This document shows, one piece after another, positions 1 through 8,869 of a stretch of DNA of 12,923 nucleotides. Numbering within the stretch: the first letter of the stretch is position 1; the number at the start of each line of letters is the position of its first letter. The notes beneath the pieces are model-generated. The model made no database searches. It was not told the DNA's origin and saw only the letters and a list, made by a program, of their open reading frames with translations. The stretch spans positions 160,512 to 173,434 of the forward strand of contig GG745334.1 in the NCBI GenBank assembly GCA_000151295.1, read 5' to 3'. The translations under genes were made by a program, and so were the position numbers. The DNA is from Allomyces macrogynus ATCC 38327 (taxonomy: Eukaryota > Blastocladiomycota > Blastocladiomycetes > Blastocladiales > Blastocladiaceae).

Positions 1-18
1 GGGGGGGGGGGGGGGGGG
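1..18. repeat. Poly-G run at the window edge
   Basis: Eighteen consecutive G open the window and are followed directly by mixed sequence. No telomere-type repeat unit is present. A homopolymer exactly at the edge looks like a contig end or gap-edge artefact (for example dark-cycle poly-G), though a genuine G-tract cannot be excluded. Confidence 0.9.
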
Positions 19-928
19 CCGCCGAGGTCATGAAATGAAGGTCCGTTGCACCGGTTTGGTCGAGAAACGGGGCGGACCGATGCCACATGCACACGCCATC
101 GTGGGTTCATCCGAGAGGAAACGTCGAGAATGGGTGCGCGCACGGGCGCCCCGTTCAGTGGTCGGCGGCTGTCATGCTCCCCGAGCAACGCCCAGACTCT
201 CGACCGATAATGCGGTCACCTTTCAATTCATGAACTTCTTCCGAGGGCCGCGCGCCCCAGCTTGGAGGGATTGGCTGACCTATGAGAACCACGTCGACCC
301 TCGCCGACCACCTTGACTGGTGCGCTGATTGCGCCGGCCCCGTACCATCAGCAAATATGGACGCTGGTCAGTGTGAACGGCAAAGATCAGCGCCGATCAC
401 GACGGCGAGGCCAGAGATGGTTGCACGACCGCTGCGTGCCACAGTTCGCCACGCGTCACACAGGCCGGCCGGAAAGGCGCAACCGGCCCAGTTTCAGACT
501 TTTTCAAACACAGCGCAGGCCCCAGGCGCAACCAGGCCCCAGTGATTTCGAATCACGCGCATGGGTCCCCTACTTCCCGGGTCCATTGCCAAGCGTAACT
601 GCAAGTTTGCCACCCGATGCGCGCGAACCACACGCGATGCCGCCGCCCCCGCTGGCGCCGTCACTGCAGCCGTTGCTGCTGCCGCCTGCAGCAACTTGTG
701 CTCCCGCGGAAAGAAAGCTCGCGCTCCTGTGCTCACGCGCGCGCCCTGCAGCCCTGCTCATCGTGCGCCGCTGCTCGACTTTCCCGCGGCCGCGGAACCA
801 CGGGCACCCCGCGCACAAGAACTTGTGTCCGCTTCTGGCTCACGCCCGGCGCGATTGCAAGCGCGCGCTGTTGCCAACGCCTGCCCGTGCAACCTGGTCG
901 GCCCACCACGCGCGAGTAACGGTCAGGC
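19..928. other. Non-coding upstream region, no gene supported
   Basis: This stretch lies upstream of the RhoGEF promoter. Open frames occur on both strands but overlap each other, are rich in Ala, Arg, Pro and Cys as expected from random GC-rich DNA, and show no recognisable domain. A perfect short hairpin (GTGATT-TCG-AATCAC, about 542-556) is present, but no complete tRNA fold surrounds it. I see no RNA gene, mobile element or conserved protein here. Confidence 0.6.
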
Positions 929-935
929 TATAAAG
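929..935 (+). promoter_or_regulatory. TATA box (TATAAAG) of the RhoGEF gene
   Basis: TATAAAG stands out in very GC-rich DNA about 250 nt upstream of the ATG at 1182. No other ATG occurs between roughly 960 and 1182, so transcription starting about 30 nt downstream of this box would make 1182 the first start codon. Function is inferred from motif and position only. Confidence 0.55.
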
Positions 936-993
936 CGGTCCAGCGCTCCCTCTCCGCGACGCGCCCGCTCTTTTGTGCAAGTGATCGCGCGCG

Positions 994-1007
994 CTCTCTC
1001 TCTCTCT
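994..1007 (+). repeat. (CT)7 microsatellite in the presumed 5'UTR
   Basis: Seven CT dinucleotides lie between the TATA box and the start codon. They are followed by a short CAAGT direct repeat (about 1014-1028). Pyrimidine tracts near fungal transcription starts are common, so this may be an initiator-region element. Confidence 0.75.
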
Positions 1008-1040
1008 TGTGTGCAAGTCAAGTCAAGTGTAAAGTGTCGG

Positions 1041-1055
1041 CAGCAGCAGCAGCAG
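1041..1055 (+). repeat. (CAG)5 trinucleotide repeat in the presumed 5'UTR
   Basis: Five CAG units lie about 130 nt upstream of the RhoGEF ATG. They are probably untranslated, because the first ATG after the TATA box is at 1182. Confidence 0.8.
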
Positions 1056-1181
1056 TCGCAACGGAAGTATCGGCCGCATCCGCACACATCAACATCGCCC
1101 GTGCTCTCAGAGTCTCTGTGATCCAATCGACCCCGACAAGCACCACAACAACCATCGCGCACTGGTCCTCCTACCACGACT

Positions 1182-3647
1182 ATGTCCACCATTTCAGCGC
1201 ACTCGACCGCGCACTCAACCACGGCCGCGCCCACGTCCGCGTTCGACGCCATGAACCGGCACGCCGCCGCTCAGCTCGAGACGCAGCTCGACACGATGAT
1301 GCGCGAACTGTTTGAAGCGGCCTCGTCGTCGCCGCGCACGACCAGCTCGTCAAGCAACCTGTCGGACGCGCCTGCTCATCCGGCCATGCCCCCACCGCCG
1401 CCGCGGTCCGCGTCGACCGGCGCGACTGTGCCGCCCGCGTATCGCCGACGCGTTCCTCCCCCGCTGACGATGCCAACAGCCGTCTCGGCCGCTGCCAGTC
1501 TTGACGGGTTGTCGCCCGTCACGGCGACCACGCGTAAATCGCACTTGTCGGCGTCTGACGACTCCTTGTCGGGCCGCGGATCCAATACCTGGTCGTACCA
1601 CTCGGGCGGCGCCAACGGGACGGCGTCCTACGTGCAGCCGCCATGGTCGCCCATGACGCCGTTCCCTGCTGTCGCAGCTGCAGCTGTCAACGCGACGGGC
1701 GGGACGACCGTGACGCTCGCCGACCAGGGCGCCGCGTGTGACGATCTCCTGGCCGCGATGCTTGGCGACTTGCACGAGGTGCAGGTGCAGTACGAGGCCG
1801 AGGCTGCGAAATCGAGCGAAGACGCGCCCGATGCAGCAGCAGGCGCCAGCGACGAGGAGGAAGAGCGTCGTGCGCGAATGCGCGCCAAGGCCGTGCATGA
1901 AATCGTTGCGACCGAGCAGTCGTACGTGGCCAACCTGTCCATTCTCGTCACGCAGCTCGTCGTGCCCTTGCGCGACTTGCTCGCGTCGGCCTCGTCGCCG
2001 GGGCGCGCACGGCAGCTCGGCATGACCAACGACGACCTGCAGGCGATTTTCGGCAACGTCGAGCAGATTCTCGAGCTGCACCGCACGCTACTCTCGGGCT
2101 TGGAGGAGCGGTACCTGCTGTGGACTCCCGACCAAAAAATCAGCGACATTTACTTGAAGGTCGTGCCGTTCTTCAAGTTTTACACGATCTACTTGGCCAA
2201 CTACCAGAACGCGATCGAAACGCTTACGCGCGTGCGCGGACAGTCTGGATCCGGATCCGGACCGAGCTCCGGGTCGATGTTGGCGTCGGCGACGTCGGTC
2301 TTTGACTCGTCGTCGAGCAAGACGGTGCACTACTCAAACTCGTCCGACGCGGCGCGGCTCATCGACTCGGTCGAGCTCTCCCCCGAGTTCAAGGGACTGA
2401 CGGTCCCGGCCTACCTGATCATGCCGATCCAGCGTATTCCGCGCTACATTTTGCTGCTCGTGCGTTTTAATCTGGACCTGATGTGTGCGCGCAACATACT
2501 CTGTTGCTCATGTGGATTCATTCGCTAGGAAAATGTGATCAAGTACACGAGCCCGACGCACCCGGACTACAGCGACCTGAAGCGCGCGGCCGCCGAGGTC
2601 AAGCAGGTGGCCGAGCACAACAACGAGGCAATCAGGCGCCACGAGGCGCGGCAGCGCGTCGTGCTCCTGCAGCGGCGGCTGTCGGGTCGCCCGACCAGCT
2701 ACCCGCCGCTTGTCGCGCCCTCGCGTGAGTGGATTTCCCAGGCCGATTTTGGGATGCGCGTCTCGGGCCGCGTTGCTGCGGCCGATGCGGCACTGGGTGT
2801 CACGGTGTCGCCGCGCGACGAGTTCACGCGCCGCACTGTGATCCTGCTCTCGGATCTGCTGCTCGTCGTCAAGCGCACGGCGCCACCGCCCGAGCCGAGT
2901 TACATGTACAAGGACGAGATCCCGCTGTGGCGACTGCGCGCCGTCGACATGGACTTGGAGGCGTCGAGCAACGGCCAGTTCCCGCTGCGTGTCGTCGGTG
3001 CCGACCGCGCGCTCATCTTCTACGCGCAGACGCGCGAGATGCGCGATGAATGGGGTCGAAAGATCGCCGATGCCGCACGGCTCGTGATTGACCGGCGGTC
3101 GACGCGGTCGACGCTGTCGGCGCGCACGCCCACGTCCGAAGTGGGCGGGTTCATGCTATCGTCGTCGACGTCGCCCGCACCGAGTCCCACGACCCCGTCG
3201 TTTGCACACAATAACCTGTCCGAGTCGCGGCGGTCGAGCCGGTCGGCCACCATGTACGGCTCGATTTACGGGTCGTGGGGACGGCGGCCGTCAGCGCCCG
3301 CGGTTCTCCCGGCGTCGCAACTGCACCAGCAGCAGCCGCAGCAGCCGGGCGTCGACCAAATGTTCCCGCCTTTGTCGCCCGCGGGCGGGTCGCCGGTGCT
3401 GCGCGGCAGGAGGCTCGACAGCAGTGGTGAGTACGCCATGTCGATGGACGACTTTGGGCTCGCGTGGCCACCGATGCCGCCGGTCCCACCGCACGTTGCG
3501 GACGACGCGCACTTTTACGGCGCTTCCGCGCGCGGGTCGGCGTCGTCGAGCAACAGCGGCGGGAGCGGCGGGTCGGACGGGCGACGTCACGGTCATGGAA
3601 GGCGCAAGTCGTCAGCCAAGAGCGTGCTGCGGTCGCACGGGTTCTGA
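1182..3647 (+). CDS. Rho guanine nucleotide exchange factor with DH and PH domains
   Basis: Dbl-family proteins activate Rho/Cdc42-type GTPases by promoting GDP release, usually at the plasma membrane. The model joins exon 1182-2459 and exon 2529-3647 across a 69-nt phase-0 intron (GTGCGT...GCTAG), giving 798 residues. Residues 1-230 are Ser/Ala/Pro-rich and look disordered. The DH domain spans about 233-460: the opening helix carries an EIVATEQSYV motif (about 240-249), and the conserved CR3 helix reads PIQRIPRYILLL (415-426), exactly at the splice junction, continuing as ENVIKYTSPTHPDY. A Ser/Gly-rich insertion (about 355-390) interrupts the DH fold. A PH domain follows at about 497-612, ending in the typical Trp-containing helix (W601). 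The tail (about 620-798) is Ser/Gly/Pro/Gln-rich. No FYVE, SH3 or CNH domain is visible. The start is the first ATG after the TATA box. Family certain, exact orthologue and GTPase target unknown. Confidence 0.9.
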
Positions 3648-4110
3648 GGTTGATGCAATGGTGTGCTCTCTGGTATTTTGGGGCTGGAATCTCGGCGTGA
3701 TTGTATTATTACTGCTCGTGTTTGTCGCGTTGTTTGTCTTGTCCACCTTGTGCCGTGGTTGGCCTGTCGCGATTTCGACGGCCTGCTCTGCTGACCCACC
3801 GGTTGTGTGCTTCGCACAGCTGGCGCCGCGGCGCATGTCCCCTCTCTTCCCCACCCTGTACTATAATATTCTTGCGCGCTGCTGAAGGGGAACCCGGGCG
3901 CCGTGGGCATCATGTCCCGGCACCCACCATCGGCGTTCTGCACGCCTTCACGGCTCGTTCCGCACGACCCGTGCGATCCAGAGCGAGGGGGATGGATGAA
4001 TACAAAAATATTGAACGGGAATTATTTTCTGATGTGTTCGTAACAAGTCGCGAAGGTGAACGCGTGCGCACAAGCGAGCCGATCCGCTCCACTGTGTGCA
4101 TTGGTGGAGA
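3648..4110. other. 3' flank of the RhoGEF gene, no gene supported
   Basis: This region lies between the RhoGEF stop and the possible orphan exon on the minus strand. It is less GC-rich than the coding DNA and holds TATAATAT (3862-3869) and an AT-rich patch near 3999-4032, which may belong to 3' ends of either strand. Overlapping short open frames show no domain. Confidence 0.5.
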
Positions 4111-4225
4111 TCACCTGCGTGTGTCCACCGCCATCATGTCGAGGACCATCTTGAACTGGTCGGTCGTGAAGTTGGCGCGATTCTCGTCAAGAATCGCGAA
4201 TAGCAGTACCTTGTCGCGGTCGTGC
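4111..4225 (-). other. Possible orphan terminal exon on the minus strand
   Basis: On the minus strand a pyrimidine-rich stretch ending in CAG (acceptor at 4227-4226) is followed by 37 codons and TGA (4113-4111). The segment contains LLFAILDENRANF and DQFKMVLDMM, whose amphipathic, charged composition differs from the Arg/Pro/Ala noise of nearby spurious frames. It lies 174 nt downstream of the eL8 stop and cannot belong to eL8, whose normal C-terminus is intact. No upstream exon of a host gene is visible. I do not recognise the family. It may be a displaced gene fragment, an exon of a gene running under eL8, or chance. Confidence 0.3.
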
Positions 4226-4399
4226 CTGCCAGGTGGAACGGAGTGTCGCGCTCTCGCAGTCGGCAAGGAAATTGGGGTTGACGCACTGATTGTGAAGGCC
4301 GGATCGAACCGAACGTTCGGCCAAGGAGAGCCAAAACACAAAAATTGAACAAAATGGGCGAGACAGGAGCGGCTGTATTCAGAAACAATCGGCCATCTC

Positions 4400-5078
4400 T
4401 TAGGCAAGGTGCGCCGTCAAGACCTCCTTGGCCAGCGCCTTCTGGCGCTTGAGCGTCTTGTCCTGCGACTTCTTGCCCATGATACCGCCGCCCCACGTCT
4501 TGCGGATCTCGTCGGCCTTGTCGTTGAAGTTGGCCTGCGCGACCTGGACGAGGGCCGCGAGCTCCTGCTTGTCCCCGGGATTGACGTCGACAGTGACGAG
4601 CGCCGTGGCCGTCTTCTTGTGCACGATGGTGCTGACACGGGCCTTGCCCATGACGATCATGGAGGGCACGCCCATCTTGCGGCAGAGCGCCGGCAGGAAG
4701 ACAACGAGCTCAATCGGGTCGACGTCGTGCGCAATCACGACGAGCTTGGCCGTCTTAACCTCGATCGGGATATGACGTGGTTGATGCCGTATTTAACGAC
4801 AATCGGCTTCTTGCCGGCCTCGACGGCCATGCCTGCGGTCTTGGCCTCTGCGGCGGCACGAAGACGCGTCTTTTTCTCCTGCTTGGTCTCCGGGCGGACC
4901 TTGTTGAGCAGGCGGAACAGCTGCGTGGCCATGTTCTTGTCGACAACGTGCGAGAACTGGTTGATCGTCGGCGGCACCTTGAGACGGCGCTTGAGAATTG
5001 CGCGCTGACGCTGCAGGCGCACGTACTCGGGCCAGCGCACAAAGCGCATCAGGTCGCGCTTGGGCTGCAGGTCGTTGC
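4400..5078 (-). CDS. RPL7A: 60S ribosomal protein eL8 (L7a/L8), frameshifted and lacking its first exon
   Basis: eL8 is a component of the large ribosomal subunit with an L7Ae-type RNA-binding fold. The protein is recognisable from [20 protein letters not shown] through RPETKQEKK, the core [20 protein letters not shown], and a C-terminus ending at the normal family position (TAA 4402-4400). About 225 residues are encoded against roughly 260 in the family. The upstream side ends at a good acceptor: CTGAC branch point, pyrimidine tract, TTAG at 5082-5079, with the exon opening in phase 1. The N-terminal 40 or so residues (the region including NPLFEKRPKNFGIG in animals) are not found upstream. 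One base is missing within 4766-4773: the frame is correct before KYGINHV and continues one frame away at [14 protein letters not shown]. Identity is certain. Whether the lesions are real or assembly errors is open. Confidence 0.9.
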
Positions 5079-5081
5079 CTA

Positions 5082-5096
5082 ATTGGCCGCGACGAG
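5082..5096 (+). repeat. Left arm of a 15-nt perfect inverted repeat
   Basis: ATTGGCCGCGACGAG here is the exact reverse complement of 5469-5483. The arm overlaps the 3' end of the eL8 intron, next to the acceptor. The two arms enclose 372 nt. Similarity stops sharply outside the 15 nt. Confidence 0.85.
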
Positions 5097-5468
5097 AGGG
5101 AAAGAAGAGAGTCAGGAAAAGCGAAATTTGAGCAGCATTCAATCAAGTCCAAGTGCTGCGGCAAGCATCAGCGGCAGTCGAGCGGAGCGACCAAGAAGCG
5201 ATAAATTCCAGAGCAGAGACACTGCCGGCCGACAGTCGCGCGCATGTGAGCAGATCAACTAGTACATAGCATCACCGACCGGATCAGACCAACATCACCT
5301 AATCAAGCGCCCAACGAAAGCTCAAAAGGCCGGCAGCGATCGCGTCTCAAAAACCATGCCTAAGGTACCCGGGCTCACTCTTAACCGTCACCGAGGCTCG
5401 CAACCACGGCGCTTCGCAGCGATCGTGGCACAGGACACAAAACGCTGACTGGCCGGTGCTTGTTTCGG

Positions 5469-5483
5469 CTCGTCGCGGCCAAT
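5469..5483 (+). repeat. Right arm of a 15-nt perfect inverted repeat
   Basis: CTCGTCGCGGCCAAT matches the eL8 intron end (5082-5096) in inverted orientation. It lies in the eL8/PP2A intergenic region with no gene of its own. Confidence 0.85.
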
Positions 5484-6126
5484 GTCTGACAGGCAGGGAC
5501 CGGGCTGCGCGGTCACGGGAGGGCACGGTGGAGGAGCGGCGGCACAAAAACCGGGGATTCAGTTCGGGTTTTCCACCAAAACTTGGCAATAAACAGCTTG
5601 CATTTCCGCAAACATTCTACTAGCTTAAAAGACCTAGTTTTTTGGAGAAGAAATGCTGGGTGAAAGCCGGTGGAAAGAGAGGTGGGCACCGGCGGGCAAC
5701 ACCCCCACCGCGCAGGAAGGCACCCTCGCTGCCCTTTGCACACACTCGGCCAACCAACACCACAACTCGCCTGCACCACCACTGCCACCAACTCGACCAC
5801 GCCAGCGCAAGCACACGCGCACATACGGCCCCGCCACCGCACGTCCCGCTCGACTCCTTGCCGCGCAACACGCGGCACTTGCGGCACCTGTCTCCCCGCC
5901 GCTGCCCCGCCCCGAACTCGCGTGCGATCGCCGCGCCGCCCGCGTGCGACCCGTCCCGCCTGACCGCGTCGGCCCACGACAACCACCACCGCCAAGGAAA
6001 CACCCCGCCCAACCGCGTGTGATCCGGTCAGCAACCTGCTGCGGCTGCACACTCGACACCCATCATTTGCCTGTGCACCTCACGCCCGTCCTTACCTGCT
6101 CAAGCGCGCTGCACGACACGTCCACC

Positions 6127-8268
6127 ATGTTTGCCGACCCGTCGCCCGACGGCCGCCCCGCCGCAGCGACCGCCGACCCGGCCAACCTCGTGTCGATTGC
6201 CCTGGCCATGGACGAGCTCAAGCACGAGGACCTTGCCAACCGCCTCGCCGCCATCCAGCGCCTCCCGACCATTGCCCTCGTCCTTGGCCCCGAGCGCACG
6301 CGTTCTGAGCTGATCCCGTTCGTCGAGGGTATGCCGCGGTGCCCTCCTGCCCCCTTTCTGAGCCCCACGCTCTCGCTCCCGCATCCACTGCTGCTTGCTG
6401 ATCCCCGCACGCGCTCTTCTGCGCCCATTTTTTGCATTCAGACTCGCTCGACGACGAGGACGACGTGCTCCGCGCCCTGGCCACGGAACTGCCGACGCTT
6501 ATCGACTCGCTGGGCGGCGCCGAACACGCGCACCTGCTGCTCCCTGCGCTCGAGACGCTCGCAGCCGCCGAGGAAATCACCGTGCGCGATGCCGCTGTCG
6601 CGTCGGTCGGCAAGATTGCCAAGGTCGTGCCCGCTGACCACATTGCGATCTACGTCATGCCGCTCATGCGCCGACTCGCCGGTGGGGAGTGGTTTACGTC
6701 CAAGACGTCGGCGTGCGGGCTCTTTGAGTTTGTCTACCCGCTCGTTGGCGACGACACACATGCCGAGCTGCGCCAGTACGTGGTTCGGTACTTGGGTGGA
6801 GGAGGGAGCCCCGTGCGTGCGACAGCTGGCTGACGTGGCCTGTCCACCCTGCACCAGACTCTTTGCGCAGCTGGCGCGCGACAGCACGCCGATGGTGCGC
6901 CGCGCTGCGGCAACGCACATGCCGGTACGATCGATTTCTTCCTGGTGAAAGCGGTCTGTCCGCACATCCTGATGCAGCATGCCCACCATGCAATTTTTCT
7001 CAACAACATTCTAGGCCCTGATCAAGTGCCTGACGCCCGAGGAGCTCGTGACCGACATGGTCCCGCTCTTCCAGTTCCTTGCCGCCGACGAGCAAGACTC
7101 GGTGCGCTTGCTGACGGTGCCCGTGTTCTTGGCGCTCTCCGACGCGCTGCACCCGGATACGACCAAGACGCAACTCGTGCCGACGCTCATGCAGCTGATT
7201 GTCGACAAGTCGTGGCGCGTGCGTTACATGGCCGCCAACCACTACCTGGCCGTGGCCAAGGCCGTTTCAGGCATGTCGGGCCCGCCGGCGCCCGCCGATG
7301 GCGACGACGTGGCCATGACCGATGCGGTCGACCCGCAGCTGATGCCCGCTTACGTGGCGCTGTTGCGCGATGTGGAGGCCGAGGTGCGCGGCGCCGCGGC
7401 GTCGCAGCTGCCGGGCTTTTGCGCGCTCGTCCAGGACCCGGTGGCTGTGCTCGAGACGGTCGTGCCGTGCCTGACCGACCTGGTCATGGACGGCAACCAA
7501 CACGTGCGTGCCGCCGTCGCGCAGCAGATTTCGGGGCTTGCGCCGATTCTCGGCAAGGACGCGACCATCGAGCACCTGCTCAACCTGTTTTTGCAGCTGC
7601 TCAAGGACGATTTTTCGGAGGTGCGGCTCAACCTCATTTCCAAGCTCGAGCACATCAATGCCGCGATTGGTATCGACTTGCTCGCGCAGTCGCTGCTGCC
7701 GGCGATCATTGAGCTCGCCGAGGACAAGCAATGGCGCACGCGTGGGGCCATGATCGAGTACATGCCCTTGCTCGCGCAGCAGCTCGGCGTCGATTTCTTC
7801 AACGAGAAGCTCGGCCCGCTCGCCATGGCGTGGCTCGGGGACCCGGTCTTTGCGATTCGCGAGGCGGCGTGCACCAACATGCGGCAGCTCGCCGAAGTGT
7901 TTGGGCCGGAGTGGGCGCGCACCTCGCTGCTCCCGCAGGTTGTCGCCATGGCCGACCACTCTAACTACCTCTACCGCATGACGACCGTCCTCGCCATGGC
8001 CACGCTCGCGCGCGTCTTGCCCGAGGACCTGGTCCGTGATGAGGTGCTGCCGACGCTCGCTAAGCTCGCGCGCGACGCGATTCCGAACATTCGGTTTAAT
8101 GTCGCCAAGGCGCTTGAAGGCCTCCTGACCCCCCTCAAGTCTGCCGATCTGACGGGACCGGTCTTGCCCGTGCTCGAGGAAATGACTTCGGACGCGGACG
8201 CCGACGTGCGGTTCTTTGCGACGCGCGCGCTGCTCGCGTTCCACGGCGAGGCCGCGCCGTCGGCTTAA
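6127..8268 (+). CDS. TPD3: Protein phosphatase 2A scaffold (A/PR65) subunit
   Basis: The A subunit is an all-HEAT-repeat scaffold that holds the PP2A catalytic subunit and exchangeable B subunits in cytosol and nucleus. Four exons are inferred: 6127-6328, 6442-6775, 6858-6924 and 7015-8268. The introns are 113, 82 and 90 nt (phases 1, 2, 0; starts GTATGC, GTACGT, GTACGA). The product is 618 residues against about 590 for the family. Every junction restores family-length alignment, for example IPFVED-SLDDEDDVL and ELRQ-LFAQLARDSTPMVRRAA. HEAT repeats run from near residue 20 to the end. Strong signatures are ADEQDSVRLL, SWRVRYM, IEYMPLLAQQLGV, AIREAACTNM, YRMTTVLAMA and NIRFNVAKALEGL. An acidic/Pro loop at about 287-308 accounts for much of the extra length. 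ATG 6127 sits in a CCACCATG context at the family start. An in-frame upstream ATG (5653) exists but is unlikely. No lesion is seen. Confidence 0.95.
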
Positions 8269-8869
8269 TGACGTTGCGAGTCGGTCGTGGCAGATGCAAG
8301 TCCCTTTTCTCTTTCTATTTTGATCGGGTTTTCTTTATGGTTGCCGGGTGGTCCCGGCCCGTTATTGATGTGCGGTTTTTCATTTCCTGCTGCTGTTGTT
8401 TTGGAGCGTGTCGAGGAGAGGGGGAAGAGAGGTGCTCTGTGCGTGCCCCCCTCTCGTTCATTCTTCCCCACCCCCCACCCCAATCATCCAAGTTTGCGTC
8501 GTCGTGTCCCCCTCTCTCCTCACCAGTTTCAATTTGGTTTTTTGCATGTTGCCCTGATTTGTTTTGGTCGTTCTCGGTCGGCGTCTTTCCCATGCGCCGT
8601 CCGCCCCGTTCTTTTTCGCATCCACACACTCTCCAGTTCTATTTAGTTGGTGGTTCTCGTTGGGGTTGGTCCGAATTGATGCCCTCAGCCGCTGCGCAGG
8701 TCTGGACATGGTGCGCGGTGGAGAGTGCTCACTTGATCGTCAAGAAACTGTCCCCACCCACAGCGCATCAAAAAGAACGACTTCCGTACGATTTGTATTG
8801 ACAACGGCTCCGGCTCCTCCACTGATCCGGCACTCCCCACGGCGCACTGATCCGGGTCCTCCACACCAC
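8269..8869. other. Convergent 3' flank between PP2A-A and GALE
   Basis: About 600 nt lie between the two stop codons. The stretch is T/C-rich on the plus strand, with homopolymer-like C tracts near 8465-8482. Open frames here are short, overlapping and without domains. It presumably carries the 3'UTRs of both genes. I see no gene or RNA. Confidence 0.6.

Larger units (their letters stand above)
5079..6126. other. Intergenic region between eL8 and the PP2A scaffold gene
   Basis: About 1 kb separates the divergently oriented genes. The eL8-proximal side contains the end of an eL8 intron (CTGAC branch and pyrimidine tract, about 5115-5079), but I could not find the missing eL8 first exon or a clear TATA box. 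The PP2A-proximal side (about 5690-6126) is C/A-rich and probably holds the promoter and 5' leader. A reading frame stays open from an ATG at 5653 into the PP2A gene, but its composition is Pro/Ala/Arg/His-rich and unlike the family. Confidence 0.55.

Noticed and set aside
541..560. Hairpin GTGATT-TCG-AATCAC resembling a tRNA T-arm
   Set aside because: On the minus strand a TTCGAAA loop with a near-complete stem exists, but no matching acceptor stem, D-arm or anticodon arm can be drawn around it.
561..1121. Plus-strand open frame of about 186 codons before the RhoGEF gene
   Set aside because: It runs across the TATA box and the (CT) and (CAG) repeats, overlaps other open frames and has GC-noise composition.
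1350..2081. Minus-strand open frame of 243 codons inside the RhoGEF gene
   Set aside because: It is antisense to a well-supported DH-domain exon. Arg/Gly/His-rich antisense frames are expected opposite GC-rich codons.
3088..3885. Plus-strand open frame ending with a hydrophobic stretch (about 3690-3740) that looks like a membrane segment
   Set aside because: It overlaps the RhoGEF exon out of frame. The hydrophobic part lies in T-rich 3' flank, where Leu/Val/Phe codons arise by composition.
4301..4320. GGTTCGATCC on the minus strand (T-arm-like) beside a 12-nt palindrome CCGAACGTTCGG
   Set aside because: The T-stem does not pair properly and there is no cloverleaf. The palindrome is short and isolated.
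5356..5448. Small plus-strand ORF starting MPKVPGL (30 codons)
   Set aside because: No domain or conservation can be seen. It is mentioned only in connection with the inverted-repeat observation.
7267..8244. Minus-strand open frame of 325 codons inside the PP2A scaffold gene
   Set aside because: It is a shadow of the conserved HEAT-repeat exon. Its composition (Arg, His, Glu, Leu-rich) has no domain, and the sense frame matches PR65 throughout.
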